DNA of 64,000 nt from Amycolatopsis suaedae (GTDB lineage: Bacteria; Actinomycetota; Actinomycetes; Mycobacteriales; Pseudonocardiaceae), in the NCBI RefSeq assembly GCF_004214935.1, contig NZ_SFCC01000001.1, positions 496,001 to 560,000 of the forward strand, read 5' to 3'. Shown one piece after another: positions 16,131 through 23,921 of the stretch. Under the pieces are notes generated by a model. It saw nothing but the letters and a program-made list of their open reading frames with translations, did no database searches and had not been told where the DNA came from. The translations under genes and the position numbers were made by a program. The first letter of the stretch is position 1. Every line of letters begins with the position of its first letter.

Positions 16131-16368
16131 AGCGGGCGTCGAGGATCTCCGCGGCCGCTGCGGCCTGCCGCGGATCCAGCGCGACGGCCGCCCCGGCCGG
16201 GTGCGCGACGCGGTGGCCGAGGTGTGGTCGCGCTGGCGCGGGCAGCTGCGGGCAGACCTGGTCACGGCGGTGGACAACGGCGAGCTGCCCGCCCGGTTCG
16301 ACGTCGACCAGGCGCTGTTCGAGATCGTGGCGGCTGATAGATTTCCCGCCGGATCGGGGGATCGGTAA
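16114..16368 (+). pseudogene. TetR-type regulator, C-terminal remnant
   Basis: The frame from 16141 reads RVRDAVAEVWSRWRGQLRAD, then LVTAVDNGELPARFDVDQAL and FEIVAA, ending at TAA 16366-16368. This is the last helix pair of a TetR ligand-binding domain. The helix-turn-helix and most of the domain are missing, and an in-frame stop at 16111 closes it upstream. Together with the opposite-strand fragment beside it, it marks a deletion junction near 16130-16140. Confidence 0.65.
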
Positions 16369-16392
16369 TCAAAGTTGTCAAAGGGCGGGCGC

Positions 16393-17967
16393 GTGACTGT
16401 CGCAGCTTCTGATCCGGCGATCGCGCCCGGCGAGGAGCCGGAGCCCAGCCGTGCCCGGCGGACCTGGTTGCCCGTCACGCTCGGACTCGGCCTGCTGTTC
16501 CTGCTCGGCACGCGCGCGGCGTGGTTCTTCACCATCGACGACGCCTACATCACCTTCCGCTACTCGGACAACCTCGCCCAGGGGCACGGCCCGGTGTGGA
16601 ACGTCGGCGAGGACCCGGTCGAAGGTTTCACGAACTTCCTCTGGATGCTCTGGCACACCCCGTTCGCCTGGCTCGGCCTCGACCTCGCGTTCGTGGCGAA
16701 GGTGACCTCGTTCGCCGCCGGGGCGGTCGCGCTGGTGCTCCTCGTCCGCCACTGCCACCGGCGCTACGGCGTGGTCTCCGCGATCGTCGCGGGCGGCGCC
16801 TACGCCGTGTTCGTCCCGACCTACTTCCACATCACCGGCGGCCTGGAGACCATGGCGTTCGCCGCGCTGCTGCTGCGGGTGGTGATCGTCGGTCTGCGTG
16901 CCGTCGACGGGCGGCCCGTCCGCGCCTGGGAGCCGCCGCTGCTGCTGGTGCTCGCAGGCATGCTCCGGCCCGAGGGGGTGCTCGCCGCCCTGCCCGCGTT
17001 CGCCGCCTGGCTCTGGACCAACCGCCGGGACCGCGCCGCCTGGCTGTGGACCGGTGGCGCCGCCGTCGCGGGCGGCGCGTACTTCGCGTGGCGGTGGGCC
17101 TACTACGGACACGCCTTCCCGAACACGTTCTACGTCAAGTTCGGCAATGTCGACGCCGGCCGCATCTGGCTGGAGACAACGGTTCCGGTGCTCCTGCCGC
17201 TGCTGATGTGCACGCTGCTGCTGTTGCTGCGCAAGGAAACCCGCTGGCCCGGCGTCGTCCTCACCGCGACCGTCGGCGCCACCTACCTGACCTACGTGGT
17301 GTCCGGCCCGACGATGGACTACCTCCACCGGTTCGCCTACCACGCGTTTCCCGTGCTGTGTCTCGCCGCCGGACTGGCCGCCGGGTCCCTCCGCCGCCGG
17401 TGGCTGGCCTCCGGCGCCGGCGCTGTCGCGGTCGGCTGGGTCGCGGTGACCGGCGTGCAGGCACCCGACCTGGCGTTGATCGCCAACTACGGCCCCGACC
17501 TCGCCCGCGCCCACGTGCCCATCGGACGGGGCCTCGCCGACGCCGCCGTGCCGCCTGCGCTGCGCAGCCTGGCGGTCAACGACGCCGGCGCCATGCCGTA
17601 CTACAGCCGCTGGACGACGATCGACTTCATCGGTCTCAACGACGAACCGATCGCGCACCGCACCGAGGACCCCACGACACGGGTCACCGGTGCCCGGCCG
17701 ACGGTCATCGTCGTGCGCAGTTACGACCCGGGTGTCCCCGCCGACGCCTACGGCCTGGACGTCGGCGAGGCCACCCGGGGCTACGAGCACCTCGGCACCG
17801 TGCAGATGCGTGAGGGCTACTACTGCCAGCTCTTCGCCCTGCCCGAGTGGGCGGACGCGGTCCGCGTCCCGGTCATGGCCGCGGTGGACAAGGCGCAGGC
17901 CACCTACGACCCCGGCCGTTACGAGGACACCGTCGACCGCTGGCTTGACCGCCTCCGCCCCTGGTGA
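16393..17967 (+). CDS. GT-C glycosyltransferase, AftB-like arabinofuranosyltransferase
   Basis: A 524-residue polytopic membrane protein with about ten helices. Just after the first helix it carries IDDAYITFRYSDNLAQGHGP and VEGFTNFLW, the Asp-Asp loop and following motif of AftB/Rv3805c-type GT-C enzymes, which use decaprenyl-phosphate arabinose to cap arabinan. The C-terminal 130 residues form an extracytoplasmic domain. GTG 16393 is chosen because AAAGGGC precedes it; a TTG at 16375 is possible. The acceptor in this organism (arabinogalactan or another cell-wall glycan) is inferred from family membership only. Confidence 0.78.
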   Translation: MTVAASDPAIAPGEEPEPSRARRTWLPVTLGLGLLFLLGTRAAWFFTIDDAYITFRYSDNLAQGHGPVWNVGEDPVEGFTNFLWMLWHTPFAWLGLDLAFVAKVTSFAAGAVALVLLVRHCHRRYGVVSAIVAGGAYAVFVPTYFHITGGLETMAFAALLLRVVIVGLRAVDGRPVRAWEPPLLLVLAGMLRPEGVLAALPAFAAWLWTNRRDRAAWLWTGGAAVAGGAYFAWRWAYYGHAFPNTFYVKFGNVDAGRIWLETTVPVLLPLLMCTLLLLLRKETRWPGVVLTATVGATYLTYVVSGPTMDYLHRFAYHAFPVLCLAAGLAAGSLRRRWLASGAGAVAVGWVAVTGVQAPDLALIANYGPDLARAHVPIGRGLADAAVPPALRSLAVNDAGAMPYYSRWTTIDFIGLNDEPIAHRTEDPTTRVTGARPTVIVVRSYDPGVPADAYGLDVGEATRGYEHLGTVQMREGYYCQLFALPEWADAVRVPVMAAVDKAQATYDPGRYEDTVDRWLDRLRPW

Positions 17968-17973
17968 CCGCGA

Positions 17974-17998
17974 TGCCGTGAAGGGGGCCCTCACGGCA
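17974..17998. repeat. Repeat family A, half unit
   Basis: TGCCGTGA and TCACGGCA arms surround AGGGGGCCC, itself palindromic. It is the same sequence as one arm of the full element at 18261-18317, located seven bases after the glycosyltransferase stop codon. It could terminate that transcript. Confidence 0.75.
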
Positions 17999-18037
17999 TG
18001 AGACGTCAGGGTCCCGGCGAAGCCGGGGTGCTGTGTG

Positions 18038-18090
18038 CCCCCAATGTGGCATTGGGGGAGTTCAAGTTCCCCAATGCCACATTGGGGGAG
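18038..18090. repeat. Repeat family B, paired palindromes
   Basis: Two palindromes with arms CCCCAATG/CATTGGGG and a three-base centre (TGG, then CCA) are arranged as inverted copies around GAGTTCAAGTT. The same double unit recurs at 60979-61030. Both lie between convergent genes. Confidence 0.8.
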
Positions 18091-18173
18091 GTTGCTGGGT
18101 CTCTTTCGTGGTGACGGCTGGGTCTGCTGGGCCGGATGTGACTGGTGAGGCCGCACCCCAGGACGGGATGTTC

Positions 18174-18220
18174 GTGAAGGCCACCTTCAGCACATGAGAC
18201 GACAGAAACTCGGCCTTCAC
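18174..18220. repeat. Repeat family C
   Basis: The element starts GTGAAGGCCACCTTCAGCAC, continues with ATGAGACGACAGAAACTCGG and ends CCTTCAC. A nearly identical copy is at 61135-61180, and shorter versions (GTGAAGGCCACCTTCA plus variable tail) occur at 41703, 42014, 42188 and 60919. The ends are complementary (GTGAAGG/CCTTCAC). Confidence 0.78.
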
Positions 18221-18260
18221 GCCGGACAGCGGGCTATCCGCCCACGTGTCGGTGGCAAGC

Positions 18261-18317
18261 ATGCCGTGAAGGGGGCCCTCACGGCATGAGACGCCGTGAG
18301 GGCCCCCTTCACGGCAT
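18261..18317. repeat. Repeat family A, full long hairpin
   Basis: Perfect 23-bp arms (GCCGTGAAGGGGGCCCTCAC plus GGC, and its complement) flank a seven-base loop ATGAGAC. It lies 14 bp from the stop of the SDR gene and between convergent genes, so it probably acts as a bidirectional terminator. An identical element is at 29940-29992. Confidence 0.85.
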
Positions 18318-18330
18318 GAGCCGTGCGCGC

Positions 18331-19107
18331 TCAGGCGAACTGGATCCCGCCGTCGATCATCACCGACTGCCCGGTCATGTAGTCGGAGTCGGGGGAGGCG
18401 AGGTAGGAGACGTAGGCCGCGACGTCCTCCGGCACCGACACCCGGCCGAGGTGGATCAGGTTGGAGTACTTCTCGATCGCCTGGCCCTTACGCAGCCCCT
18501 CGGACTCGGCGAGCTTCTCGTCGATGAGGTCCCACATCGCCGTTCCGACGATGCCGGGGCAGTAGGCGTTGACGGTGATGCCGTGCTGGGCCCACTCCAT
18601 CGCAGCGGCCTGGGTGAGGCCACGCACCGCCCACTTGGACGCCGAGTAGTGCCCGAGCAGGGCGAACGGCCGGTGTGCCACGATCGACGCCGCGCCGATG
18701 ATCTTGCCGCCGTTGCCCTGCGCGATCATCTGCCTTGCCGCGGCCTGATAGCACAGGAAAACACCGCGCGCGTTGACGGCCAGCATGCGGTCCCAGTCCT
18801 CCGGAGTGACCTCCAGCAGCGGCAGCACCTGGGCGATTCCCGCGTTCGCGACCATCACGTCGAGGGAACCGAGCGACTCGACGGTCCGCTCCACCATGCC
18901 GGTGACAGCCGCCGGGTCCGAGACGTCCGCGGTGATGGTGGCGGTCCGCCTGCCCGCGTCTCGGATTTCCTTGGCGACGGTCTCCAGTTCCCCGGCGTTG
19001 GCGGCGATGTCGTTGACCGCGACGTCGTGGCCGTCGGCGGCCAGCCGCAACGCGATACCCTTGCCGATGCCCCGCGCCGCTCCGGTGACCAGTACGTTCT
19101 TGCTCAT
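18331..19107 (-). CDS. SDR oxidoreductase, acetoin/diacetyl reductase type
   Basis: A 258-residue classical short-chain dehydrogenase. The NAD(P) motif is TGAARGIGKG (about 8-17), NAG is at about 88, and the catalytic Ser-Tyr-Lys set appears as GAASIVAHRP and YSASK. The C-terminus ends GQSVMIDGGIQF. Overall it resembles (S)-acetoin-forming diacetyl reductases (BudC-like), but substrate assignment within SDRs is uncertain. The ATG at 19107 follows GGAGCGGG. It lies downstream of, and in the same direction as, the MimR-type regulator; a TGTCTCA-N3-TGAGACG palindrome lies about 75 bp upstream, so it is probably in that regulon. Confidence 0.87.
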   Translation of the reverse strand: MSKNVLVTGAARGIGKGIALRLAADGHDVAVNDIAANAGELETVAKEIRDAGRRTATITADVSDPAAVTGMVERTVESLGSLDVMVANAGIAQVLPLLEVTPEDWDRMLAVNARGVFLCYQAAARQMIAQGNGGKIIGAASIVAHRPFALLGHYSASKWAVRGLTQAAAMEWAQHGITVNAYCPGIVGTAMWDLIDEKLAESEGLRKGQAIEKYSNLIHLGRVSVPEDVAAYVSYLASPDSDYMTGQSVMIDGGIQFA

Positions 19108-19178
19108 CCGCCCGCTCCTTCTCGTTGTGTCCTGGACGAAAAGGTAGGTGCGGTGACGCCGCCGGCGCAGTGCCGCGG

Positions 19179-19195
19179 TGTCTCACTTTGAGACG
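19179..19195. promoter_or_regulatory. Palindromic regulator site upstream of SDR gene
   Basis: TGTCTCACTTTGAGACG is a TGTCTCA-N3-TGAGACR dyad. It is nearly the same as TGTCTCA-TCT-TGAGACA at 20708-20724 in front of the amidohydrolase operon. Two copies of so specific a dyad around one regulator gene strongly suggest its binding sites. Confidence 0.65.
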
Positions 19196-19209
19196 TCCAC
19201 AATGGACAG

Positions 19210-20631
19210 TCAGGCCGGGCCCCTGCCGGGGACGGGAATGTCGTAGTGGGCGATCTTGCGGTAGATCGTCGCCCGGCTCATGCCGAGGATCCGCGCCGCC
19301 CTGGTCACGGTCATCCCCGGTTCGGCGAGGCAGCGCGCGATCTCGTCCCGTTCCAGCGCCTCGATGCGGGTGAGCTGGTGGGCCGGGCCGCACAGGACCT
19401 CGGGCGGCAGGTGCCGGGTGTCCACCAGGTCGCTCCTGCCCGCCGCCTCGCGGACCACCCGGCGCAGCTGCTCGACGTTGTCCGGCCAGTGGTAGACCCG
19501 CAGCGCCCGGACCGCGGCCGGGGTGAACCGCACCGGACGGCCACGGCTGCGCCGGGCCAGGTGCTCGGCCAGCGGCAGCACGTCGTCCGGCCGGTGCCGC
19601 AGCGGCGGCAGCTCCACCACCGTCGCCAGCAGCCTGGCCAGCGGCTCGGGGATGGCCGCCGCGTCCCGCGCGGTGACCGTGAACGGGCGGGCGGACCCGG
19701 CCGCGACCATCCCGGCCAGCTCGGCCGCGGCCCAGGACGGCAGGCCGTCGACCCGGCCCGCGACCACGCTGGTGTGGTCCTTGCCCAGCTCCGGTGCCCA
19801 CAACGCCAGCCACGACTCGGCGTCGCGCGGGTCGGGCGGGCGGGTGGTCAGGATCCGGTCGTGCGGATACCGCCGCCGCAGCGCCCAGGCCAGCAGCACC
19901 GCCTTGCCCACGCCGGGCTCACCGACCACGCCGACCGGCCGCCCGTCGGCCAGCGCCGCCTCGACCTCGGCCAGCGCGGCATGCCACCGGCCGGACAGCA
20001 CGGGCGGGTCGTCGTCGGACGGGGCCGAGTAGACCCGGAACACCTCGCCACGTGGCGTCGGCCGCAGGGCCAGGCCCTGCCCGCGCGCCAGCATGAGTGC
20101 GGACGTCTGCCCGGCGGCCGACTGCGCCAGCGCCACCAGCAGCCCCTCCGAGCGCTGCGACCAGGTCGTCAGGTTGACGCTGCCCAGCAGCTGCCTGCTC
20201 ACCGGGTCCAGCACCGGCGCGGCGGCACAGGTGTAGCCACGCAGCCCGGTGCAGTAGTGCTCGTCGCCCCGCACCAGCGCCGGGGTGCGGTCGGCGAGCG
20301 CGAGGCCGAGGCCGTTGGTGCCGACCTCCCGCTCGGAGAACGCGAAACCCGGCGCCAGGTAGGTGCGGTCCAGCGCGTCGACCAGCGTGCTGTCACCGCA
20401 CAGGCGGGACAGCACGTGCCCGTCCTGGTCGGTGAGCATCAGGCTGACCGGCTCGTCGGTGAGGCTGTCGTGCAGGCCGGTCAGCACCTGCTGGCCGCAC
20501 TCGAAGAACAGCGACTCCTCGTCCACCGCGCCGCTGAACACCGGGTCGACGACCTCGGCGGGCGCACCGTAGTACTCGCTGCGCCGCCAGGAGGCGGACA
20601 GCCGTGGGGTCGCCAGCGGGCCCTTGTTCAT
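19210..20631 (-). CDS. MimR/AcoR-type GAF-HTH transcriptional activator
   Basis: A 473-residue regulator. Residues about 60-200 form a GAF-like sensor (REVGTNGLGLALADRTPALV). A degenerate AAA+ module follows with Walker A-like GVVGEPGVGKAVLL at about 240. A Fis-type helix-turn-helix ends the protein (TVTRAARILGMSRATIYRKI). The sigma-54 contact motif GAFTGA is not seen, as in actinobacterial MimR/PrmR-like proteins that activate propane/acetone monooxygenase genes. The ATG at 20631 has AGGAGGTGCC upstream; longer frames on this strand are antisense to the next operon. It is divergent from the amidohydrolase operon and probably controls both flanking units. Confidence 0.87.
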   Translation of the reverse strand: MNKGPLATPRLSASWRRSEYYGAPAEVVDPVFSGAVDEESLFFECGQQVLTGLHDSLTDEPVSLMLTDQDGHVLSRLCGDSTLVDALDRTYLAPGFAFSEREVGTNGLGLALADRTPALVRGDEHYCTGLRGYTCAAAPVLDPVSRQLLGSVNLTTWSQRSEGLLVALAQSAAGQTSALMLARGQGLALRPTPRGEVFRVYSAPSDDDPPVLSGRWHAALAEVEAALADGRPVGVVGEPGVGKAVLLAWALRRRYPHDRILTTRPPDPRDAESWLALWAPELGKDHTSVVAGRVDGLPSWAAAELAGMVAAGSARPFTVTARDAAAIPEPLARLLATVVELPPLRHRPDDVLPLAEHLARRSRGRPVRFTPAAVRALRVYHWPDNVEQLRRVVREAAGRSDLVDTRHLPPEVLCGPAHQLTRIEALERDEIARCLAEPGMTVTRAARILGMSRATIYRKIAHYDIPVPGRGPA

Positions 20632-20707
20632 CCGGCACCTCCTCGAACGCCTCGTCGCGCCGATGACCCGACTGTGACACATCGCCGCGGCGCGCGTTCG
20701 TGACCGG

Positions 20708-20724
20708 TGTCTCATCTTGAGACA
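20708..20724. promoter_or_regulatory. Palindromic regulator site between MimR-type gene and operon
   Basis: Perfect 7-bp arms TGTCTCA / TGAGACA surround TCT, 79 bp upstream of the amidohydrolase start and 77 bp upstream of the regulator start. It is a sister of the site at 19179-19195. Confidence 0.68.
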
Positions 20725-20802
20725 TCGGAGGGCTCCCCGCCAGGTCAGCCGCTGCTTAGCGTCGGGACACCCGAACGTGCCGCGTGGAGAAGGAGACCGA
20801 CG

Positions 20803-21816
20803 GTGTATGTGAAGGACGGCGAGACGTACTTCATCGTGGACGCGCACATCGCGCTGTGGGACGCCAGGCCGGCCAACCAGCGCAACATCCACGGCAAGCA
20901 GTTCATCGACTGCTTCTACGACTACCACCGCAACCTCAGCCCGGAGTCCGAGGTGTGGCCCTACGAGGAGTACCTCTACCAGGGCGGCGAGCGGCTGATG
21001 CGCGACCTGTTCGACGACGGCTACGTCGATCACGCGATCTTCCAGCCCGCCCGGCTCGGCGAGTTCTACGAGCGTGGTTTCGGCCAGACCGAGGAGGCCT
21101 TCGCGCTGGCCCAGGCACACCCGGACAAGCTCACCTACAACCACTACTGGGACCCGCGGTTCGGCGAGACCGGCCTGGAACGGCTGCGCAGGGACGCCGA
21201 GCGCTTCGGGCTGAAGGGCTGCAAGCTCTACACCGCGGAGTGGCACGGCGACTCGCGCGGCTGGAAGCTGGACGACCCGTGGTCCTACCGCTACCTGGAG
21301 GCCGCGCAGGAACTGGGCATCCGCAACATCCACATCCACAAGGGCCCGACGATCCGGCCGCTGGACCGGGACGCGTTCGACGTCGCCGACGTCGACAAGG
21401 TCGCCACCGACTTCCCGGAGCTGAACTTCGTCATCGAGCACTGCGGCCTGCCCCGGCTGGAGGACTTCTGCTGGATCGCCACGCAGGAGCCCAACGTCCA
21501 CGCCGGACTGGCCGTCGCGATCCCGTTCATCCACACCAGGCCGCGGTACTTCGCCCAGATCATCGGGGAACTGCTCTACTGGCTGGACGAGGACCGCATC
21601 CAGTTCTCCAGCGACTACGCCCTGTGGACCCCGCGCTGGCTGGTCGAGCGGTTCGTCGACTTCCAGATCCCCGAGGACATGACCGAGTACGCCCCGCTGA
21701 CCACGGCGCAGAAGAAGAAGATCCTCGGGCTCAACGCCGCCGCGATGTACGACATCCCGGTACCCGCCGAACTGCGGCTGCCGCGGGAGGAGCCACAGGA
21801 CGTGGCGGTGGCCTGA
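20803..21816 (+). CDS. Amidohydrolase-2 family protein of a mim/prm-type locus
   Basis: A 337-residue TIM-barrel hydrolase. VDAHIALWDA near the N-terminus takes the place of the usual HxH metal motif (only one His remains), and later metal-type residues are in NIHIHKGP, VIEHCGLP and SSDYALW. Proteins of this type follow the monooxygenase genes in mimABCD/prmABCD operons (for example MSMEG_1975); their reaction is not established. The GTG at 20803 follows GGAGAAGGAGA. It is the first gene of a tightly coupled four-gene operon divergent from the regulator. The incomplete HxH motif suggests altered metal binding. Confidence 0.83.
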   Translation: MYVKDGETYFIVDAHIALWDARPANQRNIHGKQFIDCFYDYHRNLSPESEVWPYEEYLYQGGERLMRDLFDDGYVDHAIFQPARLGEFYERGFGQTEEAFALAQAHPDKLTYNHYWDPRFGETGLERLRRDAERFGLKGCKLYTAEWHGDSRGWKLDDPWSYRYLEAAQELGIRNIHIHKGPTIRPLDRDAFDVADVDKVATDFPELNFVIEHCGLPRLEDFCWIATQEPNVHAGLAVAIPFIHTRPRYFAQIIGELLYWLDEDRIQFSSDYALWTPRWLVERFVDFQIPEDMTEYAPLTTAQKKKILGLNAAAMYDIPVPAELRLPREEPQDVAVA

Positions 21817-21817
21817 G

Positions 21818-22513
21818 ATGACCACTGCCTACGACGCCGCTCACGCCGCGCTCGGGACCGTGGTGGACCCCGAGCTGGACGAGCCGATCACCGACCTCGG
21901 TTTCGTGCGCTCACTGCGGGTCGACGGCGACGCGGTCACCGTGCACCTGCGCCTGCCGACGTCGTTCTGCGCGCCGAACTTCGCCTACCTGATGGCGTCC
22001 GACGCGCGGGACGCGCTCACCGCCCTGCCGTGGACCCGCACGGTCACCGTCGAGCTGGACGACCACCACGACTCCGAGCTGATCAACCGCGGCCTCGCCG
22101 CCGACGCCGGCTACCGGGGAACGTTCGGCACCGAGGCCGAGACCAGCCTCGACGAACTGCGCCGGACGTTTCAGCACAAGGCCCACGTCGCGGCGATGGA
22201 ACGCGCGCTGACCCGGCTGCTGCGTGCCGACGACAGCCTCGCGGAGGAGGACCTGCACGCCGTCACCCTCGCCGATCTGCCCGACGACGAGGCCACCGCC
22301 GCGCTGCTGCGCAGGCGGGCCGCGATCGGCCTGCCGCTCGACGGGGACCAGCCGGTGCTGGTCGACGGCGACGGCAACCCCTTCCCACCGCGGCAGGTGC
22401 CGCTGCGGCTGCGGATGGCCCGGGCCACCCGCATCTCGATCGAGGGCAACGCCCACTTCTGCCGCGGCCTGCTGCGTACCCGTTACCCCGACTCCGAGGA
22501 GACCGCATCATGA
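21818..22513 (+). CDS. DUF59/MIP18-type metal-sulfur assembly-like protein
   Basis: A 231-residue protein. The N-terminal 95 residues are a DUF59 domain (VVDPELDEPITDLGFVRSLR; the conserved DPE and a Cys in PTSFCAPNF). Such domains assist Fe-S or di-iron cofactor maturation. The remainder, with SIEGNAHFCRGLLRTRYPD at the end, is specific to this branch, found beside mim/prm genes. The ATG is one base after the preceding stop, and the stop overlaps the dehydrogenase ATG (ATGA). In a complete locus it would be expected to help metallate the monooxygenase, which is absent here. Confidence 0.82.
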   Translation: MTTAYDAAHAALGTVVDPELDEPITDLGFVRSLRVDGDAVTVHLRLPTSFCAPNFAYLMASDARDALTALPWTRTVTVELDDHHDSELINRGLAADAGYRGTFGTEAETSLDELRRTFQHKAHVAAMERALTRLLRADDSLAEEDLHAVTLADLPDDEATAALLRRRAAIGLPLDGDQPVLVDGDGNPFPPRQVPLRLRMARATRISIEGNAHFCRGLLRTRYPDSEETAS

Positions 22514-23535
22514 AGGCCGTCCAGGTCGTCGGCTACCACCGCGACCTCGAACTGACCGACGTCGCCATGCCCGAGATCACCGGGCCCTACGACGTACTCG
22601 TCAGGATCGGCGGCGCCGGCGTGTGCCGGACCGACATCCACATCCTGGAAGGGCAGTGGGCGGAGAAGTCCGGCGTCACGCTGCCGTACACGATCGGACA
22701 CGAGAACGCCGGCTGGGTACACGCCGTCGGCAGCGCCGTGACCAACGTCGCCGAGGGCGACAAGGTGATCGTGCATCCGCTGGTGACCTGCGGGCTGTGC
22801 CGGGCCTGCCGCTCCGGCGACGACGTGCACTGCCAGCAGAGCCAGTTCCCCGGCATCGACACCCACGGCGGGTACGCCGAGTACCTGCGCACGTCGGCAC
22901 GCAGCGTCGTCAAGCTCGACGACAGCCTGGAGCCGGCCGACGTCGCCGCACTGGCCGACGCCGGGCTGACCGCCTACCACGCGGTGGCGAAAGCGGCGGC
23001 CCGGCTGCGCCCTGGCGACCGGTGCGTGCTGATCGGCGCGGGCGGGCTGGGCCACATCGGCATCCAGGTGCTCAAGGCACTCACCGCGGCCGAACTCGTC
23101 GTCGTCGACCGCAACCCGGACGCCGTCGAGCTGGCCCGCTCGATCGGCGCCGACCACGGCGTCGTCGCCGACGGCACGCACGCCGAGCAGGTATTGGAGC
23201 TGACCGGCGGGCACGGCGCCGAGGTGGTGCTGGACTTCGTCGGCGAGGGCGGCAGCACCCGGGACGGGCTGCGGATGGTGCGCAGGGCCGGTGACTACCA
23301 CGTCATCGGCTACGGCGAGAACGTCGACGTCGCCACGATCGACCTGATCTCGGCCGAGGTGAACATCATCGGCAACCTCGTCGGCAGCTACAACGACCTG
23401 CGCGAACTCATGGTGCTCGCCGCGCAGGGCCACGTCCGGCTGCACACCACGACCTACCCGATGGAGAAGTTCCAGGACGCCATCGACGACCTCGCCGCCG
23501 GCCGCATCCGCGGCCGCGCCATCCTCACGCCGTAG
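22510..23535 (+). CDS. Zinc-dependent NAD alcohol dehydrogenase
   Basis: A 341-residue medium-chain dehydrogenase. Catalytic zinc ligands lie in GVCRTDIHILEG and TIGHENAGWV; the structural zinc cysteines are in CGLCRACRSGDDVHC. The Rossmann motif is LIGAGGLGHIGIQ, and an acidic residue in VVDRNPD predicts NAD preference. Related enzymes in propane loci oxidise secondary alcohols such as 2-propanol. The ATG overlaps the DUF59 stop by four bases. The substrate here is inferred from locus context. Confidence 0.9.
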   Translation: MKAVQVVGYHRDLELTDVAMPEITGPYDVLVRIGGAGVCRTDIHILEGQWAEKSGVTLPYTIGHENAGWVHAVGSAVTNVAEGDKVIVHPLVTCGLCRACRSGDDVHCQQSQFPGIDTHGGYAEYLRTSARSVVKLDDSLEPADVAALADAGLTAYHAVAKAAARLRPGDRCVLIGAGGLGHIGIQVLKALTAAELVVVDRNPDAVELARSIGADHGVVADGTHAEQVLELTGGHGAEVVLDFVGEGGSTRDGLRMVRRAGDYHVIGYGENVDVATIDLISAEVNIIGNLVGSYNDLRELMVLAAQGHVRLHTTTYPMEKFQDAIDDLAAGRIRGRAILTP

Positions 23536-23544
23536 GGAGTTCGC

Positions 23545-23868
23545 ATGATCTTCATCGTCGTCAAGTTCACGATCCGGCCCGAGCACAGTGACGAGTGGCT
23601 CAGCCGGGTGCGGGACTTCACCGAAGCCACCAGGGCCGAGCCCGGCAACCTCTTCTTCGAGTGGTCGCGCAGCGTGGAGACACCGCACCAGTTCGTCCTG
23701 GTCGAAGGGTTCGCCTCGGCAGAGGCGGGGGAGCGGCACGTCGGCTCCGGCCACTTCAAGGAGGCCATGGCCTGGATGCCCGACGTCGTCGCCACGACAC
23801 CGGAGATCATCAACGTGCACACCGACGCCGAGGGCTGGTCGCCGATGGCGGAGGTCACCCCACGCTGA
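23545..23868 (+). CDS. ABM-domain (YgiN-like) putative quinol monooxygenase
   Basis: A 107-residue dimeric alpha-beta barrel protein: FIVVKFTIRPEHSDEWLSRV at the start, the FFEWSRS core, and FVLVEGFAS. ABM proteins are cofactor-free monooxygenases of quinol-like substrates or merely small-molecule binders. It is the last gene of the operon, nine bases after the dehydrogenase. A strong hairpin follows within a few bases of its stop. Confidence 0.83.
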   Translation: MIFIVVKFTIRPEHSDEWLSRVRDFTEATRAEPGNLFFEWSRSVETPHQFVLVEGFASAEAGERHVGSGHFKEAMAWMPDVVATTPEIINVHTDAEGWSPMAEVTPR

Positions 23869-23870
23869 AA

Positions 23871-23910
23871 GCCCGGGAAGGCCACCTGCGTCATGGTGGC
23901 CTTCCCGGGC
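23871..23910. terminator. Bidirectional hairpin terminator
   Basis: Perfect 16-bp arms GCCCGGGAAGGCCACC / GGTGGCCTTCCCGGGC with an eight-base loop lie between the ABM gene stop (23868) and the fasciclin gene stop (23922) on the opposite strand. It can serve both convergent transcripts. Confidence 0.88.
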
Positions 23911-23921
23911 CGGTGGAGCGG

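Noticed and set aside
20631..21825. N-terminal extension of the MimR-type regulator to 871 residues
   Set aside because: The extra part is antisense to the amidohydrolase gene; the ATG at 20631 has a strong ribosome site and the normal family length.
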